From Sphingomonas sp. Leaf357 (GTDB taxonomy: Bacteria > Pseudomonadota > Alphaproteobacteria > Sphingomonadales > Sphingomonadaceae): a stretch of DNA of 64,000 bases. Numbering within the stretch: the stretch's first letter is position 1; the number at the start of each line of letters is the position of its first letter. Under the pieces are notes generated by a model. The model was not told the origin of the DNA and searched no databases. It saw nothing but the letters and a program-made list of their open reading frames with translations. Location: contig NZ_LMPM01000001.1 in the NCBI RefSeq assembly GCF_001423845.1, positions 800,001 to 864,000 of the forward strand. Direction: 5' to 3'. Below are positions 52,905 to 60,956 of the stretch, piece by piece. The position numbers and the translations under genes were made by a program.

Positions 52905-53210
52905 ATGGCCAATCCCGTGCGGGGCGAGGCGGCGATCCGGATCCATGGCGAGATGCTGGTGTTGCGTCCCAGCTTCGCGGCGCTGGTGGCGGCGGAGCAG
53001 GAGGTCGGGCCGCTGTTCGCTCTGGTCGAGCGGGCGGCGGCCGGGCGGCTGGGGCTGGGCGAGATGGTCGCGTTGTTCTGGCATTGTCTGCGCGACGTGC
53101 CGGAGGGGTTGACGCGCGACGGATTCGGCGAGGGCGTCGCGGCCGGCGGGCTGGCCGGGGCTACGCCTGTGCTGCGCGTTCTGCTCGGTCAGATCCTGGC
53201 GGGGCGGTGA
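52905..53210 (+). CDS. GTA tail assembly chaperone-like protein (gp10)
   Basis: 101 residues from ATG 52905, which has GAGGGAG ahead; an overlapping GTG at 52827 would add 26 residues that are a translated repeat. GTA-gp10/TAC pattern: VRGEAAIRIHGEMLVLRPSF, ALVAAEQEVGPLFALVERAA and the C-terminal GEGVAAGGLAGATPVLRVLL. Tail chaperones wind around the tape measure before the tube forms. Next gene overlaps (TGATG). Confidence 0.8.
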   Translation: MANPVRGEAAIRIHGEMLVLRPSFAALVAAEQEVGPLFALVERAAAGRLGLGEMVALFWHCLRDVPEGLTRDGFGEGVAAGGLAGATPVLRVLLGQILAGR

Positions 53211-53518
53211 TGGGCCTGCGGGGGCGGGGTTTCGCGAAGACCGTCCGTGCTGAGCCTGTCGAAGCACTGCCTTTCTCTTCAGGGGTGGAGCAGAAGGGCA
53301 GTCCTTCGACAGGCTCAGGACAGGCGGGGTTTGGGGCCAGTGCGGCGCGCCTCGCCGGGTTTGCGGGGGCGTTTCTCGGGTGGTCGCCGGAGGCTTTCTG
53401 GCAGGCGACGCCGGCGGAATTGGGGGCGGTGGTCGTGGCGTTGCGGGGCGAGGGCGAACCACCGCCGCCGGATGCGGCGACGATCGCGTGGATGCGGGAG
53501 GCATATCCGGATGGATGA
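53210..53518 (+). CDS. GTA gp10.1-like tail chaperone with a translated palindromic repeat
   Basis: 102 residues from ATG 53210 (TGATG overlap with gp10). The C-terminal 60 residues match the small rcc01693-type tail chaperone: ARLAGFAGAFLGWSPEAFWQ, then ATPAELGAVVVALRG. Residues about 11-40 (VRAEPVEALPFSS, then SPSTGSGQAG) are a family A repeat translated in frame; no other start lies between the repeat and the domain. The natural protein should be about 60-70 residues. The tape measure gene overlaps by eight bases. Confidence 0.8.
   Translation: MGLRGRGFAKTVRAEPVEALPFSSGVEQKGSPSTGSGQAGFGASAARLAGFAGAFLGWSPEAFWQATPAELGAVVVALRGEGEPPPPDAATIAWMREAYPDG
53241..53329. repeat. Palindromic repeat, family A, inside a GTA gene
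   Basis: Arms CGTGCTGAGCCTGTCGAAGC and CCTTCGACAGGCTCAGGAC in inverted orientation. It lies in the frame of the gp10.1-like gene. GCGGGGTTT occurs on both sides (53224-53232 and 53324-53332), which may be a target duplication. Confidence 0.85.
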
Positions 53519-54083
53519 GGAAATCGAGCGGCTGGTGGTGAGCGTGCGCGCCGATACGGCGGCGTTCGCGCGCGACGTGGGCGAGATGCGCAGCAGCCTG
53601 GAGGGGCCGCTGGAGATGGGCGTGGACCGCGCCGGACGGGCGATCGAGGCGGTGCTGCAACGGGCGGTGCGGACGGGCAAGATCGGGTTCGAGGACCTGC
53701 GGACGGTGATCCTGTCGGTGATGGCCGATATCGCCGCGGCGGCGGTGCATAACGGGCTCGACGCGATTTTCGGGCGGGGATCGGGCGGGTCGGGCGGGAG
53801 CAGCGACGGCTTGCTGTCGCTGGTGACGGGGCTGATCTCCGGCGCGCCGGGGCGGGCGACGGGCGGGCCGGTGTCGCCGGGACGGGCCTATATGGTCGGC
53901 GAGCGGGGGCCGGAACTGTTCGTGCCGACCGGGGCGGGGCGGGTCGAGGCTTCGGGTGGTGGCGCCGCGCGGGACGTTCGGGTGTCGATCTCGGTGAATG
54001 CGCGCGGGGGCGAGGCGCCGGAGGCGCTGGCGCGGTCCGGTCGGCAGGTGGCGCGGGCGGTCCGGGCGGCGTTGGCGGAGTGA
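53511..54083 (+). CDS. GTA tail tape measure protein (gp11)
   Basis: 190 residues. Helical N-terminal half (VSVRADTAAFARDVGEMRSS, LEMGVDRAGRAIEAVLQRAV), a membrane-like hydrophobic stretch VILSVMADIAAAAVHNGLDA and a Gly-rich middle, then a C-terminal FVPTGAGRVE-like segment preceded by PGRAYMVGERGPELF. Its length fits the short tail of GTAs (about 190 to 220 residues). ATG 53511 overlaps the previous stop. Confidence 0.85.
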   Translation: MDEEIERLVVSVRADTAAFARDVGEMRSSLEGPLEMGVDRAGRAIEAVLQRAVRTGKIGFEDLRTVILSVMADIAAAAVHNGLDAIFGRGSGGSGGSSDGLLSLVTGLISGAPGRATGGPVSPGRAYMVGERGPELFVPTGAGRVEASGGGAARDVRVSISVNARGGEAPEALARSGRQVARAVRAALAE

Positions 54084-54136
54084 ATAGGCTGGGACGCGGA
54101 GGTTGGGAGGGTTGCGCGAGGGGTGGATCACACTGC

Positions 54137-54170
54137 CCCTCTCCCCACCCTCTCCCCCGAGGGGAAAGGG
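54137..54170. repeat. Family D hairpin before the gp12 gene
   Basis: CCCCTCTCCCCACCCTCTCC, then CCCGAGGGGAAAGGGC. It ends just before the likely start of the next gene. Confidence 0.65.
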
Positions 54171-54179
54171 CTTTTAGAT

Positions 54180-56474
54180 ATGGCATTCTGGCTGGCTCGG
54201 GAGCGGACGGTGCAGGCGGAGGGCTTCGTCTCGCGGTTCGATGCGCGGTTCTGGACGGTGAATTTTCCGCGGCCGATGATGGCGGCCGTCACGACCACCG
54301 CGGCGGATGCGCTGCGCGTGGATGCGGTGTTCTACAAACAGGACGATCTGGCCGGGCTGATCTGGGAGGCGGAGGACCGGCACGATCATCCGCTGCTGCG
54401 CTACGAGACGGCGCGGGACTTTCGCGGGTGCCGCCTGAGTTTCCGCTGGCGGTCTTCGGGGGTGCTGGCGCTGGATGCGATCAACGGGCCGGTGCTGACG
54501 ATCGAGGGGCGCGACGAAGCGGGCGTGGCTCGGGCCTGGTACGTGCGGTTGTGGAACTACGCGGTGGGCACGCCCACCGACGCGACGGTGCGGATCGATT
54601 TCGCGCGGCTCGATGGCGGGTTCCTGCTGCCGGGCGAGGCCGACCCTGTATGGGCGGGGGATGTCGACCGGATGTTCGTGTCGCTGGTGCCCGAGGGGTT
54701 CAGCGGGAGCGATGCGGCGCTGGCCGCGCCGGTCGAGGCGCAAGTGGACCTGTCCGACATCCTCTGCACCGGGCCGGGGGCGGTGCTGGCGGTGGGCGAT
54801 GTGGTGGTGCCGGAACACGGGCTGTGCATCGCCAGCGGCTATGACGACAGCTATCACCTGACGCCGGCGCGACTGCTGCGCAACGCGCTGCACCTGGGGT
54901 ATCGCGGGAGCATCGTGCATTACCTGGGGATGAGCCATTATTTCCGGCTCGAGGCGGCGTCCGGCGGGTTCTTCGTGAGCCTGGCAGGCGGCGCGCTGAA
55001 CGTCGCGGCGGCGGCGTGGCAGCGCGACTTCGCGGCGCGGGCGCAGGCGCTGGGCTACGAGATCATCTGGTCGCTGTCGTACGAACTGTTCGACGCGCAT
55101 TGCTGGGGCGACTGGAAGCAGCGGGCGGCGGATGGTTCGCCGGGGCTGACCGGATGGGTGCCGCCGTCCGCCCTGCTGTCGCCGGCACACGCCGGGGCGA
55201 TGGCGTATCTGCGCGCGGTGGCCGTGGCGGTGATGGGGATCGCGGTGGCGGCGGGGCTGGCCCCCAAATTCCAGATCGGCGAGCCGTGGTGGTGGGTGAT
55301 GCCGGACGGGCGGCCGTGCCTGTACGACGATGCGGCGAAGGCGGCGCTGGGGGGCGATCCGGTGGCGATCCCGAACGTGCGGGAGGCTTTGTCCGTGGCG
55401 CAGATCGCGGTGCTGGATGCGGCGGGGGCTCTGCTGTCGGATTCGACGGCGGCGCTGGCGGCGGCGGCCAAGGCGGCGGCTCCGGGGTGCGAGACGCATC
55501 TGCTCGCCTATCTGCCGACCGTGCTGGATGCGGCGGCGCCGGAGCTGAAGCGCGCCAATCTGCCGGTCGGCTGGGCGAAGCCCGCCTTCGATGTGCTGCA
55601 GCTGGAGGATTACGACTGGGTGGTGGCGGGCGACAGCGCGTCGACCGCGAAGGGGGTCAGGCTGGCCGAGGCGAAGCTGGGCTATCCGGCGAACGAGCAG
55701 CATTATTTCTCGGGCTTCGTGTTGCGGCCGGACCAGTCCGCGCAGTGGCGCGAGATCGCGGCGGCGGCGGAGGCGGCGCGGGCGCGCGGCGTGAAGCGGA
55801 GTTTCGTCTGGGCGCTGCCGCAGGTGGTGCGCGACGGCTTCGTGCATTTCGAACTTGGAGGGGAGGATGCGGTGGAGGCGTTCGACGATGTGCTGTTTCC
55901 GCTGGCGCTGGGGCGCGAGGCGGAGGTGATGCCGGAATTCTCGACCGCGATCCTGACCAGCGCGGGCGGGCACGAGGTGCGCAATGCGGGCTGGGCGGCG
56001 GCGCGGACGCGCTACGATGTCGGGCCGGGGATCAGATCCGAGGCGGATATCGCGGCGTTGCTGGACTTCTTTCGCGCGCGGATGGGGCCGGCGCGCGGGT
56101 TCCGCCTGCGCGATCCGTTCGATGCGTCCTCGGGCGCGGGGAGTGCGCTGGATCAGCGTCTTGGCGTGGGGGACGGAACGACCGTGCGCTTCGCCCTGGT
56201 CAAGCATTACGGGGACAGCACGCGGCGGATCACACGGCCGGTCGCGGGGAGCGTGAAGGTGGCGGTGGGGGGTGTGGCGGTTGCCGGCTTTACCGTTTTG
56301 GCGGGCGGGTTCGTCGCGCTGGATGTCGCGCCGGAGGCGGGCGTGGTCGTGACGGCGGGCTTCGCGTTCGATGTGCCGGTGCGGTTCGCGGAGGACGGGC
56401 TGGCGGTGAACCGGGCGACGTTCCTGGCGGGGGCGGCGGCCAGCGTGCCTTTGGTCGAGGTTCGGGAAGAATAG
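54180..56474 (+). CDS. GTA DUF2460 protein (gp12) fused to a large N-terminal domain
   Basis: 764 residues from ATG 54180 (MAFWLARERTVQAEGFVSRF). The C-terminal ~210 residues are the DUF2460 distal tail domain (VMPEFSTAILTSAGGHEVRN, GIRSEADIAALLDFFRARMG, ARGFRLRDPFDASSG). The N-terminal ~540 residues are absent from the Rhodobacter gp12: a beta-rich part (to about 200), then YEIIWSLSYELFDAHCWGDW, APKFQIGEPWWWVMPDGRPC and YDWVVAGDSAS, with a TIM-barrel glycosidase-like rhythm. A wall- or capsule-degrading or recipient-binding function at the tail tip is plausible. Frame extends upstream to 54123 but that part is repeat. Confidence 0.82.
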   Translation: MAFWLARERTVQAEGFVSRFDARFWTVNFPRPMMAAVTTTAADALRVDAVFYKQDDLAGLIWEAEDRHDHPLLRYETARDFRGCRLSFRWRSSGVLALDAINGPVLTIEGRDEAGVARAWYVRLWNYAVGTPTDATVRIDFARLDGGFLLPGEADPVWAGDVDRMFVSLVPEGFSGSDAALAAPVEAQVDLSDILCTGPGAVLAVGDVVVPEHGLCIASGYDDSYHLTPARLLRNALHLGYRGSIVHYLGMSHYFRLEAASGGFFVSLAGGALNVAAAAWQRDFAARAQALGYEIIWSLSYELFDAHCWGDWKQRAADGSPGLTGWVPPSALLSPAHAGAMAYLRAVAVAVMGIAVAAGLAPKFQIGEPWWWVMPDGRPCLYDDAAKAALGGDPVAIPNVREALSVAQIAVLDAAGALLSDSTAALAAAAKAAAPGCETHLLAYLPTVLDAAAPELKRANLPVGWAKPAFDVLQLEDYDWVVAGDSASTAKGVRLAEAKLGYPANEQHYFSGFVLRPDQSAQWREIAAAAEAARARGVKRSFVWALPQVVRDGFVHFELGGEDAVEAFDDVLFPLALGREAEVMPEFSTAILTSAGGHEVRNAGWAAARTRYDVGPGIRSEADIAALLDFFRARMGPARGFRLRDPFDASSGAGSALDQRLGVGDGTTVRFALVKHYGDSTRRITRPVAGSVKVAVGGVAVAGFTVLAGGFVALDVAPEAGVVVTAGFAFDVPVRFAEDGLAVNRATFLAGAAASVPLVEVREE

Positions 56475-56479
56475 GGTTT

Positions 56480-56622
56480 TCACGCGAAGGCGCGAAGGAA
56501 GGCGCGGAGGCGCGAAGGTGTTGCGGCTTTGGGTGCGGCAGCTTTTCATCTCGCGGTTTTTGCTGCGCTGACGCGCAGGCTTTGTGCGACCTCTTCGCGC
56601 CTTCGCGCCTTCGCGTGAACTA
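56480..56622. repeat. Palindromic repeat, family E
   Basis: Long arms with CACGCGAAGGCGCGAAGGAA and TTCGCGCCTTCGCGCCTTCG, internally repetitive (CGCGAAGG units). A second copy is at 62294. Confidence 0.8.
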
Positions 56623-56639
56623 CCTTTCTTGAAGTAGAA

Positions 56640-56690
56640 GAAGGCCCTCTCCCAACCCTCTCCCGTGAAGAACGGGAGAGGGCTTCAGGA
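56640..56690. repeat. Family D hairpin
   Basis: GAAGGCCCTCTCCCAACCCT and GGGAGAGGGCTTC pair around a short loop, directly upstream of gp13. Confidence 0.7.
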
Positions 56691-56699
56691 ATAATTGTC

Positions 56700-57509
56700 A
56701 TGACCTTTCTGGACGGTGCGCTGACGACGATCGCCTTGTGCTGGCGGATCGAGCGGCGGGATGGGGTGGTGATCGGGCTGACCGATCATGACCGCGATCT
56801 CGCGATCGGTGGGCTGGTGCACCGCGCCGCGCCGGGGATGACGCCGTCGGCGATCGAGCGCAGCGACGGGCTCGAGGCGGACACGATGGACGTTTCGGGA
56901 GCGCTGACCTCGGCGGCGATTACGGAGGCGGATCTGCTCGCCGGGCGCTGGGACGGGGCGCGGGTGCGGATCTTCGCGGTGGACTGGACCGGTCGCGAGG
57001 GTCGTGTCGATCTTGGCGAGGGGGTAATCGGGGCGGTCGAGACCAAAAACGGGGGCTTCTCCGCCGAACTGCGCGGGGTGAGTGCGGCGCTGGACCGGCC
57101 GGTAGGGGAGGAGACGTCGGCCGAATGTCGCGCCGAGCTGGGCGACCGGCGCTGTCGGGTGGCGATGGCGGGGCGACGGCGGTTCGCGCGGGTGCTGTCG
57201 GTGACCGAGCGGGTGGTGACGCTGGATGCGGACGAGCCGGAGGCGGGCGCGTATGCCGGGGGGCTGGCGCGGTGGTTCTCGGGAGCGAATTCGGGCCTGA
57301 GCGCGGCGATCTCGGCATCCGCCGGCGCGACGGTGACGGTGCGGGCGGAACCGGCGCTGAGCGTCGCGGCGGGCGATCTGGTCGAGCTGTCGCACGGCTG
57401 CGACAAGAGCCTGGCGACGTGTGCGGCGCGGTTCGGCAACGTCGCCAACTTTCGCGGCGAACCGTATCTGCCGGGGATCGACCTGCTGACGCGGTATCCG
57501 GGGGCATGA
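56700..57509 (+). CDS. GTA baseplate hub protein (gp13, DUF2163)
   Basis: 269 residues. DUF2163: IALCWRIERRDGVVIGLTDH at the start, then DLLAGRWDGARVRIFAVDWT and the C-terminal part. Four cysteines, Cys143 and Cys152 (AEC...RRC) and Cys234 and Cys241 (SHGC...ATC), are spaced to bind an iron-sulfur cluster, as reported for the Rhodobacter GTA hub. Overlaps gp14 by four bases (ATGA). Confidence 0.9.
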   Translation: MTFLDGALTTIALCWRIERRDGVVIGLTDHDRDLAIGGLVHRAAPGMTPSAIERSDGLEADTMDVSGALTSAAITEADLLAGRWDGARVRIFAVDWTGREGRVDLGEGVIGAVETKNGGFSAELRGVSAALDRPVGEETSAECRAELGDRRCRVAMAGRRRFARVLSVTERVVTLDADEPEAGAYAGGLARWFSGANSGLSAAISASAGATVTVRAEPALSVAAGDLVELSHGCDKSLATCAARFGNVANFRGEPYLPGIDLLTRYPGA

Positions 57510-57907
57510 GCGGGCGCGAGAAATCCGTGGCCGCGGCGCAGGGCGCGGTGGGGGCGAAGTTCCGTCTGCACGGGCGCGATCCGGCGTTCGGGCTGGATTG
57601 TGTCGGGCTGGCGGGCCTCGCGATGCGGGCGGCGGGGTGCGCGGGCGAGATACCCGGCGGCTATGCCTTGCGCGGTGGATCGGCGGTGGATGTCGTCACG
57701 CTGATCGATGCGCGCGCGCTGGTGCGCGTGGATGTGCCGCTGCCGGGCGACCTGATGCTGTTCGCGGCGGGGCCGGCGCAATTCCATCTCGCGATCAAGA
57801 GCGCGGGCGGGTTCGTGCATGCCGATGCGATGCTGAGACGCGTGGTCGAGCGGCCCGATCCGGCGCCGTGGCCGTTGGTGGCGGCGTGGGGGGTGGCCGA
57901 GGAATGA
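57506..57907 (+). CDS. GTA cell-wall peptidase (gp14, NlpC/P60)
   Basis: 133 residues. Catalytic Cys32 in GLDCVGLAG, His94 in AQFHLAI and a second His105 in FVHADAM. In GTAs this enzyme cuts recipient peptidoglycan to allow DNA delivery. ATG 57506 overlaps gp13. A family C repeat separates it from gp15. Confidence 0.9.
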   Translation: MSGREKSVAAAQGAVGAKFRLHGRDPAFGLDCVGLAGLAMRAAGCAGEIPGGYALRGGSAVDVVTLIDARALVRVDVPLPGDLMLFAAGPAQFHLAIKSAGGFVHADAMLRRVVERPDPAPWPLVAAWGVAEE

Positions 57908-57971
57908 TACTGCGACCGGGATGGCTCGCCCGTTGGCCGAACCAGCTGTCCTCTATCCCAATGTAACGATC

Positions 57972-58082
57972 GTGCTTCCCCGGCATAGGCCGGGGCCCAG
58001 TCGCGGAGGTCGATGTTACGTCGCGCAGCGCCCGGTCACTCCTGTGTTCCAACTGGGCCCCGGCCTTCGCCGGGGATGCGCT
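57972..58082. repeat. Palindromic repeat, family C
   Basis: GTGCTTCCCCGGCATAGGCC and GGCCCCGGCCTTCGCCGGGG, separated by about 60 bases, between gp14 and gp15. Confidence 0.85.
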
Positions 58083-58157
58083 GGGTGGACGTGTCGCGGG
58101 AGATAATTGCCGGACGGTCGGACCGAAAATAATCAGGCAATATAGAGGGGGAGCAGC

Positions 58158-60317
58158 ATGGCGACGTTGGTGCTGACGGCGGTCGGCGGGGTGATCGGCG
58201 GGCCGGTGGGGGCGGCGATCGGCAGCCTGATCGGGCAGAAGATCGACCGCGACGTGCTGTTCAAGCCCGGCGATCGCGAGGGGCCGCGATTGCAGGAACT
58301 GGCGGTGCAGACGTCGTCCTACGGCACGCCGATCGGCCACGTGTTCGGCACGATGCGGATCGGCGGCTGCGTGATCTGGGCGACCGATCTGCGCGAGAGC
58401 AGGTCGACGACCAGCGCCGGCAAGGGGCAGCCGGATGTCGCGAGCTACAGCTATTCGGCGTCGTTCGCGGTGGCGCTGTCGGGGCGGCCGATCCGGGATG
58501 TCGGGCGGATCTGGGCGGACGGCAACCTGCTGCGCGGCGCGGCGGGGGACTTCAAGAGCGCGACCGGGTTCCGGTTGCACACCGGCGGCGAGGATCAGGC
58601 GGTCGATCCGTTGATCGCGGCGGCGGAAGGCGGGCTGGCACCGGCGCATCGCGGCATCGCCTATGCGGTGTTCGAGGATCTGCAGCTGGCGGATTACGGC
58701 AATCGCATCCCGTCGCTGACGTTCGAGGTGATCGGCGACGACGGCGCGGTGAGGATCGGGGCGATCGTGCGCGAGGTATCGGACGGTCTGGTGGTGGCGG
58801 ACGACGGCGCGGACCTGCTGGCGGGCTTCGCGGCGTATGGCGATACGCGGTCGGTGCTGGAGATGCTGGCGGCGGCGGGCGGGGCGTGGTTCGCGCCGGA
58901 GGGGGCGACCCTGCGGATGCGCAGCGCCCCGACGCCGGTGGCCGAATTGCGCGACGACGGGTTCGGATCGGGCGCGAAGGGGCAGATCGGCGACCGGTCG
59001 GTGGCGGCGATCGAGACCGTGCCGGTCGGCGTGACGGTGGCGCATTACGATCCGGCGCGCGATTACCAGACCGGCGTGCAGCGCGCGCGGCGGCCGGGGC
59101 CGGGGCGGCGCGAGGAGCGGATCGAGCTGCCGGCGGCGGTATCGGCCGATCTGGCCAAGACGCTGGCCGAGGCGCTGATCGCGCGCGGCGAGGCGGGGCG
59201 CGAGCGGCGCACGCTGGCGCTGGGCTGGGGCGATCTGGCGGTGCCGCCGGGGGCGTGCGTGACGATCCGTGGCACGCCCGGCGTGTACCGCGTGACGAGC
59301 TGGGCATTCGAGAACAAAGTGGTGAAGCTCGGCTGCGTGCGGCTGGCGGCGGCGAGCGCGCCGGCCAGCGCCAGCCCGGGACGGGTGCTGTCGTCACCCG
59401 ATATGCTGGCCGGCACGACGATCCTCCACGCGTTCGAGATCCCGCCGCTCGACGATGCGGTGCTGAGCGCGCCTCGGCTGACGATTGCGGCGGCGGGGAC
59501 GGCGAGCGGCTGGCGGCGGGCGGCGCTGCTCTACAGTCTCGATGACGGCGCGGTGTGGCAGGCGGCGGGGGCGAGCAGGGGCGTGGCGACGCTGGGCACG
59601 CTGGCGAGCGTGCCGGGGGCGGGGCCGTCGAGCATCGTCGATCGGGTCGCCAGTTTCGAGATCGAGCTTGCACATGCCGAGATGGCGCTGGTCGGCGCGG
59701 ATGCGCGCGCGCTGGAGGCCGGCGCGAACGTCGCTCTGGCGGGCGACGAACTGCTGCAGTTCGGCGTGGCGACGCAGATCGGGGCGCGGCGCTGGCGGCT
59801 TTCGGAACTGTGGCGCGGGCGGCGCGGGACGGAGGCCGCGATCGGCACGCAGGCGACCGGCGACCGCTTCGTGCTGCTCGCGGCCGATACGGTCGCGACG
59901 ATCGATCTGCCGTTGTCGGCGATCGGCGGAACGGTGCGCGTGCTGGCGAGCGGAATCGGCGACGTTTCCGGGCCGGTCGAGACCGATGCCGCGCTGCGGG
60001 GTATTTCGGTGCTGCCGCCCTCGCCCGTGCATCTGCGCGCCGAGGTGTTGCCCGGAGGTGACGCCGTGCTGCGCTGGGTTCGGCGCAGCCGATCGGGGTG
60101 GCGCTGGATCGACGGCGTGGATGCGCCGCTGGCCGAGGAACGCGAGGCGTATCGCGTGACGATAACGGCGCCGGGTGGCGCGCGGACGACCGAGACGGCG
60201 GTGGCGGAGATCGTCGTTGCGGCGGCCGATCTCGGCGGCGGCGCCACCGCGACCGTGCGGCAGGTGGGCGCGTACGGCGAATCGCCGCCGGTAGAAATAC
60301 TTCTGCCGGCTGTTTGA
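58158..60317 (+). CDS. GTA tail tip protein (gp15), short form
   Basis: 719 residues. The start MATLVLTAVGGVIGGPVGAA is the hydrophobic opening typical of gp15; then QTSSYGTPIGHVFGTMRIGG, IWADGNLLRG and the phage-tail region VPAIVTRE-like EVIGDDGAVRIGAIV. The Rhodobacter gp15 is about 1300 residues and includes a TIM-barrel domain; here that domain is missing from gp15, while gp12 is enlarged. C-terminal part PGGARTTETAVAEIVVAAAD ends the protein. GAGG upstream of ATG 58158 is weak (GGGGGAGCAGC). Confidence 0.88.
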   Translation: MATLVLTAVGGVIGGPVGAAIGSLIGQKIDRDVLFKPGDREGPRLQELAVQTSSYGTPIGHVFGTMRIGGCVIWATDLRESRSTTSAGKGQPDVASYSYSASFAVALSGRPIRDVGRIWADGNLLRGAAGDFKSATGFRLHTGGEDQAVDPLIAAAEGGLAPAHRGIAYAVFEDLQLADYGNRIPSLTFEVIGDDGAVRIGAIVREVSDGLVVADDGADLLAGFAAYGDTRSVLEMLAAAGGAWFAPEGATLRMRSAPTPVAELRDDGFGSGAKGQIGDRSVAAIETVPVGVTVAHYDPARDYQTGVQRARRPGPGRREERIELPAAVSADLAKTLAEALIARGEAGRERRTLALGWGDLAVPPGACVTIRGTPGVYRVTSWAFENKVVKLGCVRLAAASAPASASPGRVLSSPDMLAGTTILHAFEIPPLDDAVLSAPRLTIAAAGTASGWRRAALLYSLDDGAVWQAAGASRGVATLGTLASVPGAGPSSIVDRVASFEIELAHAEMALVGADARALEAGANVALAGDELLQFGVATQIGARRWRLSELWRGRRGTEAAIGTQATGDRFVLLAADTVATIDLPLSAIGGTVRVLASGIGDVSGPVETDAALRGISVLPPSPVHLRAEVLPGGDAVLRWVRRSRSGWRWIDGVDAPLAEEREAYRVTITAPGGARTTETAVAEIVVAAADLGGGATATVRQVGAYGESPPVEILLPAV

Positions 60318-60329
60318 GAGGAGGACGCG

Positions 60330-60833
60330 ATGAACGACGATGCGACCGCCAGGCTGGGCCTGCCGACGATTCGCCCGGGCCAGGCGCAAAAAGAATCGTC
60401 CCATAACGAAGCCCTGACGCTGATCGACCTGGTGGCGCAGGCCGGCGCGGTGGCGTTCGGGACGAACGCGCCGCCGGCCGCGCCGGTGACCGGCCAGGCG
60501 TGGGTGATCGGCCCGGCGGCGGCCGGTGCGTGGGCGGGCCGGGCCGGGCAACTGGCGGGATGGACCGACGGCGGCTGGCGGTTCGTCGTGCCGTTCGAGG
60601 GGCTGGCGGTGTGGATCGAGGAAGCGGCTGAGATCGCGCGATATTCGGGCGGGGGCTGGGTACTCGGCGAGCTGCGCGGCGCGCGCGTGACGATCGGTGG
60701 GGTTCAGGTGCTCGGCGGGCGGCGGGCGGCGATCGCCGGACCGGCGGGCGGCGGCACGATCGACGCCGAAGCGCGTGCCGCGATCGCCGCGATCCTGGCG
60801 GCATTGCGGGGCCATGGCCTGATCGAAACCTGA
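60330..60833 (+). CDS. DUF2793 protein, probable GTA fibre or spike component
   Basis: 167 residues; GAGAGGAGG ahead of ATG 60330. DUF2793 pattern: TARLGLPTIRPGQAQKESSH, NEALTLIDLVAQAGAVAFGT, WVIGPAAAGAWAGRAGQLAG and a C-terminal IDAEARAAIAAILAAL. Proteins of this family occur in the head-spike/fibre loci of GTAs (GhsB-like); here it is the last gene of the cluster, 12 bases after gp15. It probably binds the recipient surface. Confidence 0.8.
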   Translation: MNDDATARLGLPTIRPGQAQKESSHNEALTLIDLVAQAGAVAFGTNAPPAAPVTGQAWVIGPAAAGAWAGRAGQLAGWTDGGWRFVVPFEGLAVWIEEAAEIARYSGGGWVLGELRGARVTIGGVQVLGGRRAAIAGPAGGGTIDAEARAAIAAILAALRGHGLIET

Positions 60834-60956
60834 CGAAATCCCGTTCTTTATGTTGCGGATCGGCAACAGCGTTCAAAATTTGCGCGCTTGCGTGGAAACC
60901 AACCTTTGAGTAGGGAGTTTGCGCTGTCCGAGTGACAACGACGAAAGGGGATTTTT

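Noticed and set aside
47456..58082. Repeats in the GTA cluster as a CRISPR array
   Set aside because: The elements are paired palindromes of several families at irregular intervals, without uniform spacers and without cas genes.
43118..60833. The cluster as an active prophage
   Set aside because: No integrase, repressor/replication genes, endolysin or attachment sites in the cluster; gene order and the DUF2163, NlpC/P60, gp15 set match a GTA.
54174..60876. Very long minus-strand frames (791 and 774 residues) across gp12 and gp15
   Set aside because: Antisense shadows; Arg/Pro/Ala-rich and opposite the conserved DUF2460 and gp15 genes.
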